Shown: positions 30,499 through 40,327 of the stretch, one piece after another | Layout of the letters: each line of letters opens with the position of its first letter | Position numbering within the stretch: the first letter of the stretch is position 1 | Assembly: GCF_006442205.1 (NCBI RefSeq) | Contig: NZ_VFVR01000005.1 | Span: forward strand, 62,001-126,000 | Origin: Mesorhizobium sp. B2-3-12 | GTDB lineage: Bacteria; Pseudomonadota; Alphaproteobacteria; Rhizobiales; Rhizobiaceae | Direction of reading: 5' to 3' | Length of the DNA stretch: 64,000 nucleotides | Program-made: the position numbers and the translations under genes | The notes under the pieces: model-generated | What the model was told of the DNA's origin: nothing | What the model saw: only the letters and a program-made list of their open reading frames with translations | Databases searched by the model: none

Positions 30499-31776
30499 AT
30501 GAACTATCAGCGGTTTTTCGAGGAAGCGATCGATCAGCTCCATGCCGAGCGTCGCTACCGCGTCTTCGCCGACCTCGAGCGCATCGCGGGCAGGTTCCCG
30601 CGTGCTATCTGGCGTTCCAACGGCCGCGCCGAGGAAATCACCGTCTGGTGCTCCAACGACTATCTCGGCATGGGCCAGCACGCCGACGTCATCGCCGCGT
30701 TCCAGAACGCGGCCGGCAAGATGGGTTCGGGCGCCGGTGGCACCCGCAACATTTCCGGCACGTCCAACCCGCTGGTCGAACTCGAGCATGAGCTGGCCGA
30801 CCTGCACGGCAAGGAAGCCGCCTTGGTCTTCACCTCCGGCTTCGTCTCCAACGAGGCCTCGATCTCGACCATCGCACGGCTTTTGCCCAATTGCCTGATC
30901 ATCTCGGACGAGCTGAACCATGCCTCGATGATCGAAGGCGTGCGGCGCTCGGGCGCCGAGAAGAAGATCTTCCGCCACAACGATGTCGCGCATCTGGAAA
31001 GCCTGCTGCAGGCGGCGGGCCGCGAACGCGCCAAGCTGATCGTCTTCGAAAGCGTCTATTCGATGGACGGCGACATCGCGCCGATCAAGGAGATCGTCGA
31101 GCTCGCCGAGCGCTACAATGCCTTGACCTATATCGACGAGGTCCATGCAGTGGGCATGTACGGGCCGCGCGGCGGTGGCATCACCGAGCGCGAAGGCCTC
31201 GCCGACCGCATCGACATCATCGAAGGCACGCTTGCCAAGGCCTTCGGCACGCTGGGCGGCTACATCACCGGCACGAGCGCCGTCATCGACGCGGTTCGCT
31301 CCTACGCGCCAGGCTTCATCTTCACCACCGCGCTGCCGCCGGCGATCGCCGCCGCGGCCACCACCTCGATCCGTCACCTGAAGCGCTCACAGGCCGAGCG
31401 CGACGCCCAGCAGCAGCAGGCAACGCGAACCAAGCAGATCCTGTCGGCGGCCGGCCTGCCGGTGATGGCGTCGCCAACCCATATCGTACCGCTGCTGGTT
31501 GGCGATCCGGAACTCTGCAAGATGGCCAGCGACCGCCTGCTCGGCGTGCACGGCATCTACATCCAGCCGATCAACTACCCGACCGTGCCGCGCGGCACGG
31601 AGCGGCTGCGCATCACGCCGACGCCATTCCATTCCGATGCGCTGATCGCCGAACTGCAGGACGCGCTCGTCGAGACCTGGGACGCACTCGGCATCCCCTA
31701 CGGTTCGGCGGGACGGCCTTCGGTGGCCAAAAGCGACCGGATCATTCCGCTGCTGGTGCCCAAGTCGGGCGGTTGA
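30499..31776 (+). CDS. hemA: 5-aminolevulinate synthase
   Basis: PLP enzyme of 425 residues that condenses glycine with succinyl-CoA, the first step of heme synthesis in alphaproteobacteria. The substrate-binding N-terminus is [20 protein letters not shown]. The glycine-rich [12 protein letters not shown] loop, the [15 protein letters not shown] site and Schiff-base Lys247 in [13 protein letters not shown] are all in place. I start at ATG 30499 because this matches the usual N-terminus and follows GGGAAG; an upstream in-frame start adds an unlikely extension. In symbiotic rhizobia this gene supports heme supply in nodules. Confidence 0.95.
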   Translation: MNYQRFFEEAIDQLHAERRYRVFADLERIAGRFPRAIWRSNGRAEEITVWCSNDYLGMGQHADVIAAFQNAAGKMGSGAGGTRNISGTSNPLVELEHELADLHGKEAALVFTSGFVSNEASISTIARLLPNCLIISDELNHASMIEGVRRSGAEKKIFRHNDVAHLESLLQAAGRERAKLIVFESVYSMDGDIAPIKEIVELAERYNALTYIDEVHAVGMYGPRGGGITEREGLADRIDIIEGTLAKAFGTLGGYITGTSAVIDAVRSYAPGFIFTTALPPAIAAAATTSIRHLKRSQAERDAQQQQATRTKQILSAAGLPVMASPTHIVPLLVGDPELCKMASDRLLGVHGIYIQPINYPTVPRGTERLRITPTPFHSDALIAELQDALVETWDALGIPYGSAGRPSVAKSDRIIPLLVPKSGG

Positions 31777-31968
31777 CGGCGCTGTTCGTAGGCGACTGGC
31801 TGGTTAGGGCGCCGCCTTCCGCCCGTTTCTTCAGCCCACCTCAACTGTAGCATGGCAAAAACACACAGGATCCTAGGGTCTCCGCCGCGACATCAGCCGA
31901 AGAATGCGACGGTCGGCCGCTACCGCCGCACGCTATCGTCTTGCGAGACCATCAATCCCAAACCGACC

Positions 31969-33135
31969 TCAAACAGTCTTCACCCACTTCGCCAGCCGGT
32001 TTGCCGCTTCCTCGAGCTGGTCGAGGCGGCGGTGGAAGCATAGGCGCAGGAACGCTTCGCCGCCGGGGCCGAAGGCGGTGCCGGGTGCCAGGCCGACATT
32101 GGCCTTGTCGACGATGTCGAAGGCGGCGCTGCGTGAATCGGTGATGCCGTCGACCGTGAAGAACAGGTAGAAGGCGCCTTGTGGCACGGTGAAGCGCGCC
32201 TTGCCGGTTTCGCCGAGAATGCGGCAGACCAGGTCGCGGGCTTTCCGTGCCCGCTCCACCTGTTCGGCGACGAAGGCATCGCCCTCGTCGAGCGCCGCGA
32301 CCGCGCCGCGCTGCATGAACTGGGCGACGCCCGAGTTGGAATACTGGATCAAGTTCTCGAACACCTGCTGCAGGCTCGGATGCGTCTTGATCCAGCCGAC
32401 CCGCCAGCCGGTCATCGCCCAGTTCTTGGAGAAACTGTTGACGAACAGGATGCGGTCTTCGGCCTCGGCAATATCGAGGAAGGACGGCGCGCGGCCATGG
32501 CCGTAGTGAAACAGCGAATAGATCTCGTCGGCGATGATCCACAGGCCCTTGGCCCGGGCGAGATCGAGGATCGCACGCAAGGTCTCATGGTCGGCGGTCC
32601 AGCCGGTCGGATTGGACGGTGTGTTGATGAACAGCGCCTTGGTGCGCGGCGTGACCGCTGCGGCGATCTTCTCGACGTCGCAGGACCAGCCATTTCCGGA
32701 ATGGTCGAGCGTGACCGGCACCGGCACGGCGCCCGCGATGGCGGCGGCGGCGTCGAAATTCGGCCAGGCGGGCGACAGGTAGATCACTTCGTCGCCGGCG
32801 CCCGCAAGCGCGTCGAGGGCTAGCTGGATGGCATGCATGCCGGAGCCGGTGACGATGAATTGTTCCTCGGGGAAGGTCTTGCCGAAATGCCTGGCGTAGT
32901 AGCGCGCCAGCGCCTGCCTGAGATCGGGAATGCCCCTCTGCCAGGTGTAGAACGTCTCGCCGCCGGCCAGCGCCTTCGACGCGGCATCGGTGATGAAGGA
33001 CGGTGTCGGCAGGTCGCCCTCGCCGGCCCAGAGCGGGATCAGGCCCTCGCGCAGTCGGCCATAGTTGACGACGGCGACGATACCGCTTTCAGGCGCGGCC
33101 AGGGCCTCGGGGCGCAGGGTCTGGATCAAGGTCAT
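31969..33135 (-). CDS. Class I/II pyridoxal-phosphate aminotransferase
   Basis: Aminotransferase of 388 residues of the AspC/AvtA fold. PLP-binding features are the TGSGMHAIQLAL loop, LFINTPSNPTGW, the IIADEIYSLF segment and Schiff-base Lys237 in NSFSKNWAMTGWR. The carboxylate-binding arginine is in AFLRLCFHR near the C-terminus. ATG 33135 is the first start. It stands alone between hemA (convergent) and mscL (same strand, separated by a terminator). Substrate unknown; aromatic or branched amino acids and aspartate are all possible. Confidence 0.88.
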   Translation of the reverse strand: MTLIQTLRPEALAAPESGIVAVVNYGRLREGLIPLWAGEGDLPTPSFITDAASKALAGGETFYTWQRGIPDLRQALARYYARHFGKTFPEEQFIVTGSGMHAIQLALDALAGAGDEVIYLSPAWPNFDAAAAIAGAVPVPVTLDHSGNGWSCDVEKIAAAVTPRTKALFINTPSNPTGWTADHETLRAILDLARAKGLWIIADEIYSLFHYGHGRAPSFLDIAEAEDRILFVNSFSKNWAMTGWRVGWIKTHPSLQQVFENLIQYSNSGVAQFMQRGAVAALDEGDAFVAEQVERARKARDLVCRILGETGKARFTVPQGAFYLFFTVDGITDSRSAAFDIVDKANVGLAPGTAFGPGGEAFLRLCFHRRLDQLEEAANRLAKWVKTV

Positions 33136-33192
33136 TGGGAAGGTCCGTTGTCTCGGGCGGTCTCAAGCGCTGCTTACCAGATACGAAAACAG

Positions 33193-33222
33193 AAAACCCC
33201 GGCCGTGAACGACCGGGGTTTT
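33193..33222 (-). terminator. Intrinsic terminator of mscL
   Basis: AAAACCCCGG and CCGGGGTTTT make a 10-bp stem around a 10-base loop, 23 bp after the mscL stop. On the minus strand it is followed by CTGTTTTCG, so it should end mscL transcription before the aminotransferase gene. Confidence 0.8.
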
Positions 33223-33244
33223 GGTCCAGAAGAACCGTATCCGC

Positions 33245-33664
33245 CTATCGCCTGGCCAGCAGATCGCGGATTTCGGTGAGCAGCGCAACGTCAGCGGGGG
33301 GCGGCGCGGCGGGAGCAACAGGCTTCTCGCGCTCAAGTCGGCGGCGAAGATTATTCACCGCCTTGACCATCAGAAAGATGACAAAGGCAATGATTAGGAA
33401 GTTCAACGCCACGGTGATAAAGCTGCCATAAGCAAAGACAGCGCCTTGCTTGCGCGCATCTTCAAGATTGGTGGCAGTTACATTGTGTGACAGCCCAATG
33501 AAGTAGTTATTGAAGTCGACTCCTCCGAGTGCACCAATGAAGGGCATGATGACGTCGTCGACCAGAGAAGTGACGATCTTGCCGAAGGCAGCGCCGATGA
33601 TGACGCCGACGGCCAAGTCCATCACATTGCCCTTGGAAATGAATTCCTGGAATTCTTTCAGCAT
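33245..33664 (-). CDS. mscL: Large-conductance mechanosensitive channel
   Basis: Inner-membrane channel of 139 residues that releases solutes on hypo-osmotic shock. The N-terminal helix [20 protein letters not shown] leads into the pore-lining first helix with [16 protein letters not shown]. The second helix is [16 protein letters not shown], followed by the cytoplasmic bundle ending [13 protein letters not shown] 33664 has a perfect AGGAGGG site; the longer frame upstream is not supported. Single-gene unit with its own terminator. Confidence 0.97.
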   Translation of the reverse strand: MLKEFQEFISKGNVMDLAVGVIIGAAFGKIVTSLVDDVIMPFIGALGGVDFNNYFIGLSHNVTATNLEDARKQGAVFAYGSFITVALNFLIIAFVIFLMVKAVNNLRRRLEREKPVAPAAPPPADVALLTEIRDLLARR

Positions 33665-33917
33665 TTCGACCCTCCTTATCATGGCGGGCCGCGCTGCCGC
33701 TTCCCACCTCTCCGGCACCGGCCCGCGGACACCATAACAAAAACCTCAAGTTGCAACATGGGCAAAAAGGAGAAAACAACCGGCTTCGCCTTACCTTGCG
33801 TTACCCCTTTGAAATCAGATGCTTCATGCGCCCAAAGCCGTGATGGACTCATGTGCCAAGCTGTGATTGCGTCTAACCCGGCTAGATGAAAATCGGCACA
33901 GGGAGGATCTTGCCGGC

Positions 33918-36900
33918 GTGCAGGGCTTGTTCATCGTCTTCATCGCGATCGCCTATGTGACGCTGCTGTTCGCCATCGCCAGCCTGGGCGACCGCCGCTC
34001 GGCCTTATCAGGCCCCAGCAGGGCGCGACCCTTTATCTATGCGCTCAGCCTTGCCATTTACTGCACGTCCTGGACCTTCTTCGGCTCGGTCGGCCTTTCC
34101 TCCGAACGCGGCCTGGAATTCCTCGGCATCTATACCGGCCCGGTGCTGGTGTTCGTGTTCGGCTTTCCGCTGCTCAACCGTATCGTGCGGCTGGCCAAGA
34201 CCGAGAAGATCACTTCGGTCGCCGACTTCCTCGGCGCGCGTTACGGCAAGAGCTTTACCGTGGCCGCGATCGCCACGCTGATCGCCACCATCGGCGCCGT
34301 GCCCTATATCGCCCTGCAATTGAAGGCGATCTCCGGCTCGGTCAGCCTGATGGTCGAGCATTATACTGGCTCGCCACCCTCTTTCGATCCCTTCGTCAGC
34401 GACATTTCGCTGGTCGTCGCCATGCTGCTGGCCCTGTTCGCGGTCCTGTTCGGCACCCGTCATGCCGACGCCACCGAACATCAGGACGGGCTGGTGCTGG
34501 CGGTGGCGGTCGAGACGGTGGTCAAGCTTGCCGCCTTTCTGGCGATCGGCCTGATGGTCACCTTCCTGATCTTCGGCGGCCCCGGCGACATGTTCGACCG
34601 GCTGGCCGAGAATGGCCAGGTGCGGCAGGCAATGGGCTATTCGACGTCGCTTGCCACCTGGCTGGTGCTGACCTGCCTGAGCGGCTTCGCCATAATCCTT
34701 CTGCCGCGGCAGTTCTACGTCACCATTGTCGAGAACCGCAGCGAGGCGGAGCTGCGCACCGCGACATGGGTGTTTCCGCTCTACCTCGTGGCGATCAACC
34801 TGTTCGTGCTGCCGATCGCCTTTGCCGGCCTGACGCTGGTCGGCACAAGGACGAGCAGCGACCTCTACGTGCTGTCGCTGCCGCTGTTCAGCGGCCATGA
34901 TTTTCTGGCCATGGCCGCCTTCATCGGCGGCCTGTCGGCGGCAACCGCCATGGTCATCGTGGAGAGCGTGGCGCTGTCGATCATGATCTCCAACGACCTG
35001 ATCATCCCGTTGTTTGTGCGCCGGCTGTTGCGCACGACCACTTCCGAAAACGAGGACTGGTCGACGCTCATCCTCAATGTGCGGCGCGGAGCGATCTTCA
35101 TCCTGCTCTTCATCGCCTTTCTCTACTACCGCGAGAGCACCAACAGCGCCCGGCTATCCTCGATCGGCCTGATGTCCTTCGCCGCGATCGCGCAATTCGC
35201 GCCGGCCCTGATCGGCGGATTGATCTGGCGCGGCGCCAACGGCCGGGGCGCGGCACTCGGCATGGTCGCCGGCATCCTGGTCTGGGGCTACACGCTGCTG
35301 GTGCCGTCGCTCGTCCCCCCCGATACCGGCATCATCGTGCATGGACTGTTCGGTTTCGAGGCATTGCGGCCGCAGGCACTGTTCGGCACCGTGGCCGAAC
35401 CGCTGAATCACGGCGTGCTCTGGAGCCTGTCGATCAACACGCTGTTCTTCGTCTTCGGCTCGCTGTCGCGGGCGTCGGTGCCGCTTGAGCGCATCCAGGC
35501 GTCGATCTTCGTGCCGCGCGAAGCCGGCCCGATGCCGAGCCTGCGCCGCTTCCGCACCGCCATCACCGTCAACGACCTCAAGGACACGATCTCACGCTAT
35601 CTCGGCGTCGAACGCACCGAGCGGTCCTTCCAATCCTTCGAGAAAAGCAACGGCACCTCGCTGCACGGCAACGAGCAGGCCAGCATGGACGTCATCCGCT
35701 TTTCCGAACAGCTTTTGGCCAGCGCCGTCGGCTCGTCCTCGGCGCGGCTGATCCTGTCGCTGCTGTTTCGCCGCCACGACCGCGAATCCAGGGACGCCTT
35801 CCGCCTGCTCGACGACGCGACGGAGGCGCTGCAGCACAATCGCGACCTGCTGCAGATCGCGCTCGACCAGATGGAACAGGGCATCACCGTCTTCGACCGC
35901 GATTTCCGCCTGATCTGCTGGAACCGTCAATACCGGGCGCTGTTCGACCTGCCAGACGAGATGGGCCAGGTCGGCGTCTCGCTCGACCGTATCCTGCGTC
36001 ATCTGGCCGAGCGCGGCGACATTCCCTCCGACCAGCGCGTGGCGATGCTCAACCGGCTGACCAGCTTCGTCAGCCCGTGGCAGACGGAACTGAAGACCAG
36101 CGGCCGCATCCTGGAACTTCGCTCCAACCCGATGCCGGACGGCGGCATCGTCGCCACTTATGCCGACATATCGGGACGCGTCGAGCAGGACCTGGCGCTG
36201 AAAAGTGCCAATGAATCGCTGGAGCAGCGCGTGAAGACCCGCACCATCGAGCTGACGAGGGTCAACGAGGAATTGATCCGGGTCAACGAGGAATTGATCC
36301 GGGTCAACGAGGAACTGGCACAGGCGCAGATGCTGGCCGAGGAGGCCAATCTCGGCAAGACACGCTTCCTCGCCGCCGCCGGCCACGACATCCTGCAGCC
36401 CTTGAATGCCGCCCGGCTCTATTGCTCCTCGCTGATCGAGAAAGCCGGCCGGGGACCGGCCGGCAAGGCGGCGGTCAACATCGAATCCTCGCTGGAATCG
36501 GTCGAGACCATCCTGGGCGCGGTGCTCGACATTTCGCGCCTCGATGCCGGCGCCATGAAACCGGATGACACGGCCTTCAACCTCGACGGACTGCTCAGCC
36601 AGATCGGCAATGATTTTCGGCCGATGGCCGCGGCAAAGAAGCTCGAACTGACCATTATTCCGTCCTCACTGACGGTGATGACGGACCGCAATCTTTTGCG
36701 CCGCCTGATCCAGAACCTGGTCTCCAACGCCATCAAATATACCCGCCAAGGCCGCATCCTGGTCGGCGTGCGGCGCCGTGGCGAATTGGCGGAGATCCAG
36801 GTCATCGATACCGGCATCGGCATTGCCGGCGACAAGCTGAACACCGTCTTCCACGAGTTCACCCGGCTGGACGAAGGTGCACGCGAAGCCGAAGGTCTTG

Positions 36901-37448
36901 GTCTCGGCCTCTCCATCGTCGACCGCATCGCCAGGGTGTTGCGGCTCGAGATCCGCATCTTCTCCAATCCTGGCAAAGGCACGCGCTTTTCTGTCATCCT
37001 GCCGGTAGCGGCCGCGCAGGAGCCGCTACGCGAGGTCGAGGCCAGGGCGCCGGCCCGCGCGGCGGCTTCGCTGTCGGGACTGCGTGTGCTGTGCATCGAC
37101 AACGACACCCGTATCCTCGAAGGCATGCGGCTGCTGCTCGAAGGCTGGGGCTGCAATGTCGCCACGGTCACCGGCTCGCAGGATCTGGACAGGGCCGCGA
37201 TCGAGCGTCCGGACATCGTGCTTGCCGACTACCATCTCGACCGCGAAACCGGTCTCGATATCATTGTCGGGCTGCGAGCGACCCATGGGGACGACCTGCC
37301 GGCCGTGCTGGTCACCGCCGACCGCTCCAACGAGGTGCGGGCGGCGGCGGGCAGGCTCGAGATTCCGGTGATCAACAAGCCGTTGAAACCCGCCGCCCTG
37401 CGCTCGATGATGGCCAGGGTCAGGCCGCTGGCTTCGGCCGCCGAATAG
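33918..37448 (+). CDS. SLC5-linked hybrid sensor histidine kinase (CrbS-like)
   Basis: Membrane sensor of about 1,176 residues. Residues 1 to about 560 form a sodium/solute-symporter (SLC5) domain with around 13 helices. A STAC-like segment (SEQLLASAVGSSSARLIL) follows near 595, then a PAS domain near 645-760. A heptad coiled coil of repeated VNEELIR covers about 782-800, the histidine-kinase core has His823 in AGHDILQPL, the ATP-binding N-box is NLVSNAIKYT near 932, and a receiver domain has Asp1104 in LADYHLD. This order matches CrbS/MxtR. In Vibrio and Pseudomonas such sensors with a LuxR-type partner control acetyl-CoA synthetase. The start is GTG 33918 behind GGGAGG at a rather long 11-base spacing. 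A LuxR-type regulator lies convergent downstream. Confidence 0.88.
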   Translation: MQGLFIVFIAIAYVTLLFAIASLGDRRSALSGPSRARPFIYALSLAIYCTSWTFFGSVGLSSERGLEFLGIYTGPVLVFVFGFPLLNRIVRLAKTEKITSVADFLGARYGKSFTVAAIATLIATIGAVPYIALQLKAISGSVSLMVEHYTGSPPSFDPFVSDISLVVAMLLALFAVLFGTRHADATEHQDGLVLAVAVETVVKLAAFLAIGLMVTFLIFGGPGDMFDRLAENGQVRQAMGYSTSLATWLVLTCLSGFAIILLPRQFYVTIVENRSEAELRTATWVFPLYLVAINLFVLPIAFAGLTLVGTRTSSDLYVLSLPLFSGHDFLAMAAFIGGLSAATAMVIVESVALSIMISNDLIIPLFVRRLLRTTTSENEDWSTLILNVRRGAIFILLFIAFLYYRESTNSARLSSIGLMSFAAIAQFAPALIGGLIWRGANGRGAALGMVAGILVWGYTLLVPSLVPPDTGIIVHGLFGFEALRPQALFGTVAEPLNHGVLWSLSINTLFFVFGSLSRASVPLERIQASIFVPREAGPMPSLRRFRTAITVNDLKDTISRYLGVERTERSFQSFEKSNGTSLHGNEQASMDVIRFSEQLLASAVGSSSARLILSLLFRRHDRESRDAFRLLDDATEALQHNRDLLQIALDQMEQGITVFDRDFRLICWNRQYRALFDLPDEMGQVGVSLDRILRHLAERGDIPSDQRVAMLNRLTSFVSPWQTELKTSGRILELRSNPMPDGGIVATYADISGRVEQDLALKSANESLEQRVKTRTIELTRVNEELIRVNEELIRVNEELAQAQMLAEEANLGKTRFLAAAGHDILQPLNAARLYCSSLIEKAGRGPAGKAAVNIESSLESVETILGAVLDISRLDAGAMKPDDTAFNLDGLLSQIGNDFRPMAAAKKLELTIIPSSLTVMTDRNLLRRLIQNLVSNAIKYTRQGRILVGVRRRGELAEIQVIDTGIGIAGDKLNTVFHEFTRLDEGAREAEGLGLGLSIVDRIARVLRLEIRIFSNPGKGTRFSVILPVAAAQEPLREVEARAPARAAASLSGLRVLCIDNDTRILEGMRLLLEGWGCNVATVTGSQDLDRAAIERPDIVLADYHLDRETGLDIIVGLRATHGDDLPAVLVTADRSNEVRAAAGRLEIPVINKPLKPAALRSMMARVRPLASAAE
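36261..36317 (+). repeat. 21-bp in-frame tandem repeat inside the sensor kinase gene
   Basis: The unit GTCAACGAGGAATTGATCCGG occurs twice in a row, identical, and a third partial copy follows with one change. It encodes VNEELIR heptads of the signalling coiled coil between PAS and kinase domains. One unit is exactly one heptad, so gain or loss would keep the frame and the coil register. Confidence 0.92.
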
Positions 37449-37524
37449 CCCGCCAAGAGCCAAGGGCAACCGAAGCAGGGAATTTGGACAGCTCCGTGGA
37501 GATTGGGTCGTCCCGGACATCCGG

Positions 37525-38184
37525 TCAGCCCGCCGGCTGCAGCGGGTCGCTGCCAATCTTGGACAAGAGGATCACCGCCTGGGTGCGGCTGTCGACGCCG
37601 AGCTTCTGCAAGATGGCCGAGACATGCGCCTTGATCGTCGCCTCGGAGACGCCAAGCTCATAGGCGATCTGCTTGTTGAGCAGCCCCTCGGCCAGCATCC
37701 CGAGCACGCGCGTCTGCTGCGGCGTCAGCGCCTGCAGCCGTTTGATCAGGTCCGATATTTCGGGATCGCGTTCGACGCCGAGATCGACGCCGACGGGTGC
37801 CGCGATATCGCCGGCAAGCACCGACTGCACCGCGCCGCGGATCTCCTCCATGCTGGCCGACTTGGAGATGAAACCGGAAGCGCCGAGATCGAGCGCGCGC
37901 CGGATGGTCGCCGGATCGTCATGCGCCGACACCACGACCAGCGGCACCGCCGGATGGATGCCGCGCAGCGAGATCAGGCCGGAGAGGCCGCTGGCGCCGG
38001 GCATCGACAGGTCCAGCAGCACCAGATCGACGTCTTCATTGGCCACGACCAGCGCCTTGGCGCTTTCGAAATCGCCGGCCTCGTGGATAGCCGTGACGTT
38101 GCCGATGCCGGCAAGCGCCTCGCGCAGGGCGCCGCGAAACAGCGGATGATCGTCGGCGATGACGAAAGAATAGCCTGACGGCAA
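37525..38184 (-). CDS. LuxR-family response regulator (CrbR/ErdR-like)
   Basis: Response regulator of 219 residues. The receiver domain opens SFVIADDHPLFRGALREAL and has phospho-acceptor Asp58 in LVLLDLSMPG and the conserved lysine in SGFISKSA. The C-terminal LuxR/NarL helix-turn-helix spans LTPQQTRVLGMLAEGLLNKQ to IKAHVSAILQKLGV. I start at TTG 38184, which follows GGGGAGGG; the longer frame lacks a ribosome site. It lies tail to tail with the SLC5-type sensor gene, as crbR-type partners often do, and is the obvious phosphotransfer target. Confidence 0.85.
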   Translation of the reverse strand: MPSGYSFVIADDHPLFRGALREALAGIGNVTAIHEAGDFESAKALVVANEDVDLVLLDLSMPGASGLSGLISLRGIHPAVPLVVVSAHDDPATIRRALDLGASGFISKSASMEEIRGAVQSVLAGDIAAPVGVDLGVERDPEISDLIKRLQALTPQQTRVLGMLAEGLLNKQIAYELGVSEATIKAHVSAILQKLGVDSRTQAVILLSKIGSDPLQPAG

Positions 38185-38306
38185 ATGTCCCTCCCCGAAT
38201 CCCCGATTTACTGCTTTTTGCGGGATCAGTCGGACGATTATGAGGGGCGGCGCGCTGTTTTCAAGCGGCAAAGCCAACGCGCCGCGTTTTCCCTCGTCTA
38301 TGGCGC

Positions 38307-38741
38307 TCAGGTCTTCTGCGAGTTGAGCTGGGCGCCGTTGCCACTGTCCTTGTCCATGTCCTTGACGATGCCCATGAAGCTCCTGAGGAAGCGCTCCATG
38401 TAGCTCATCGTCGTGTTGAAATCCTCTTCGCTCGGCAGTTTCGATTCGAGGCGGGCGGAGAGCGAATTCTCCAGCTTGGTGACGCGCTCGTCCATAGCCT
38501 TCATCGAGCTCTGCAAGCGATCGACCTCATCCTGGTAAGCGGCGCGTTCGTCGGCGGCCATCTTGCAGACGAGCTGGCCCGAACGCTCCTCGCAGATCGA
38601 CATCGCGCCGGTCTGGGTGTCCATGCGGATATAGCCGGTGGCCGACTTTTCCAGCCGGTAGCGGTCGGTTTCTTCCGAATAAGCTGAAGCCGCGACCAGC
38701 GAAACGAGCGCGGCGGGGATCAGGATGTGCTGCAGACGCAT
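38307..38741 (-). CDS. Secreted coiled-coil protein of unknown function
   Basis: A 144-residue protein. ATG 38741 follows GGAGG at five bases and gives a clean signal peptide (MRLQHILIPAALVSLVAASA). The mature part contains YRLEKSATGYIRMDTQTGAM and a CEERSGQLVC stretch with two cysteines that could pair, then a coiled coil (VDRLQSSMKAMDERVTKLEN) and a C-terminal helix SYMERFLRSFMGIVKDM. It is probably periplasmic. Proteins of this pattern are found in related bacteria, but I know no function. Confidence 0.75.
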   Translation of the reverse strand: MRLQHILIPAALVSLVAASAYSEETDRYRLEKSATGYIRMDTQTGAMSICEERSGQLVCKMAADERAAYQDEVDRLQSSMKAMDERVTKLENSLSARLESKLPSEEDFNTTMSYMERFLRSFMGIVKDMDKDSGNGAQLNSQKT

Positions 38742-38843
38742 GTCGTCCTCCATGGCCAAAGCCTGAAATATCGCATGTTTGCGCCGGAAATGGGGAAGAC
38801 CCTTGGCCTGGCCTTCCCCGCACGACTGGTTCGGACTCGTCTG

Positions 38844-38894
38844 ACGCAATTCCGGACGGAAAACCGCCTCACACTTTTCCCGGAATTGCTCTAT
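38844..38894. repeat. Dispersed palindromic repeat, copy 2
   Basis: ACGCAATTCC, GGACGGAAAACCG and GGAATTGCTCTAT match the core of the copy at 20764-20814 almost base for base. It lies between two divergent genes, directly upstream of the DUF952 gene, and could influence that transcript. Confidence 0.7.
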
Positions 38895-38903
38895 AGCGCA
38901 ACC

Positions 38904-39254
38904 ATGTCACAGATTATCTACAAGATAACCCCGCAAGCGCCTTGGCGCGAGGCCGAAGCCAATGGCCGCTTCACCGGGGCGCCGATCGACATCGCCGACG
39001 GCTTCATCCATTTCTCGACGGCGGCGCAGGCCAGGGAAACGGCGGCCAAGCATTTCCGCGGCCAGGCCGACCTTCTGCTGGTCGCCATCGACGGCGCCAG
39101 CCTGGGTGAAGCGCTGAAATATGAGGTCTCGCGCGGCGGTGCGCTGTTTCCGCATCTCTACGGCGTGCTCGACCTGAAAGCGGTGCTATGGGTCAAGCCG
39201 CTGCCGCTTGGTGCTGACGGCACCCACCAGTTCCCCGCCCTGGAGGGGCAATGA
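38904..39254 (+). CDS. DUF952 family protein
   Basis: Small soluble protein of 116 residues. The pattern IYKITPQAPWREAEANGRFT, DIADGFIHFSTAAQARETA, LLVAIDGASLGEALKYE and FPHLYGVLDLKAVL is that of DUF952, a family with an ADP-ribosyltransferase-like fold and no settled function. ATG 38904 lacks a strong ribosome site and follows the dispersed repeat closely. The stop overlaps the pyrD start by four bases, an arrangement I recall from other alphaproteobacteria, so the two are co-translated. Confidence 0.88.
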   Translation: MSQIIYKITPQAPWREAEANGRFTGAPIDIADGFIHFSTAAQARETAAKHFRGQADLLLVAIDGASLGEALKYEVSRGGALFPHLYGVLDLKAVLWVKPLPLGADGTHQFPALEGQ

Positions 39255-40327
39255 GCGTGTTCGACCGGATCGGCCAGAAGCTGCTGTTCACCTTCGATCC
39301 GGAAACCGCGCATGGCCTGTCGATCGCGGCACTGCGCTGCGGCCTGCCGGTCGGCGCGCGGACGGTACGCGATACAAGGCTGAAGATCAGCCTTTGCGGT
39401 CTCGATTTCCCCAATCCGCTTGGCATGGCGGCCGGCTACGACAAGAACGCCGAGGTGCCCGACGCGCTGCTTGGGCTGGGCTTCGGCTTCGCCGAGATCG
39501 GCACCGTCACGCCATTGCCGCAATCCGGCAACCCGAAGCCGCGCATCTTCCGGCTGACCTCGGATGAAGCTGTCATCAACCGGCTGGGCTTCAACAATGA
39601 AGGCCACGCCGCGGCCGAAAAACGCCTTGCCGCGCGCAAGGGGCGCGGCGGCATCGTCGGCGTCAACATCGGCGCAAACAAGGACAGCACCGATCGAATC
39701 GGCGACTATGAGCGCGGCGTCACCCGCTTCGCGCCCCACGCCAGCTATCTCACCGTCAACATTTCCTCGCCCAACACGCCGGGCCTGCGCACCATGCAGG
39801 CGCGCGAACAGCTCGGCGAACTTTTGTCGCGCGTCATGGCCGCACGCGCCGCGGCGTCCGCGCGGCCGCCGGTCTTCCTCAAGATCGCGCCGGATCTGGT
39901 CGAGGCCGAGCTGGAGGATATCGCCGCCGAGGTCACCGAAAAGCGGATCGACGGCATCATCGTTTCCAACACCACGATTTCCCGGCCGGCGCTGCGCGGC
40001 GACGCCGCGGGGGAGACGGGGGGGCTCTCGGGAAAGCCGCTGTTCGAGCGCTCGACCATGGTGCTTGCCAAGATGCGCAAGCTGCTCGGGCCCGACATGG
40101 CCATCATCGGTGTCGGCGGCGTCAACTCGTCGGAGACGGCGCTTGACAAGATCCGCGCTGGCGCCGATCTCGTCCAGCTCTACACCGGCATGATCTATGC
40201 CGGACCGGCGCTGCCGGGCCGGATCGTGGCCGGGATGGCGCGCTTTGCTCAGACGGAGAAACTCAGCTCGATGCGCGAGTTGCGCGACAGCCATCTTGAC
40301 CAGTGGGCGTCGAAGCCGCTCAGCTGA
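39251..40327 (+). CDS. pyrD: Dihydroorotate dehydrogenase (quinone), class 2
   Basis: FMN enzyme of 358 residues that oxidises dihydroorotate to orotate in pyrimidine synthesis, bound to the inner membrane. The N-terminal helix for quinone access is FDRIGQKLLFTFDPETAHG. NPLGMAAGYDKNAE, RLGFNNEGHAAAEKRL, the catalytic-serine loop NISSPNTPGLR and the FMN phosphate site GVGGVNSSE identify class 2. The start overlaps the DUF952 stop (ATGA), and the end overlaps the convergent MATE gene by 8 bp. Confidence 0.96.
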   Translation: MSVFDRIGQKLLFTFDPETAHGLSIAALRCGLPVGARTVRDTRLKISLCGLDFPNPLGMAAGYDKNAEVPDALLGLGFGFAEIGTVTPLPQSGNPKPRIFRLTSDEAVINRLGFNNEGHAAAEKRLAARKGRGGIVGVNIGANKDSTDRIGDYERGVTRFAPHASYLTVNISSPNTPGLRTMQAREQLGELLSRVMAARAAASARPPVFLKIAPDLVEAELEDIAAEVTEKRIDGIIVSNTTISRPALRGDAAGETGGLSGKPLFERSTMVLAKMRKLLGPDMAIIGVGGVNSSETALDKIRAGADLVQLYTGMIYAGPALPGRIVAGMARFAQTEKLSSMRELRDSHLDQWASKPLS

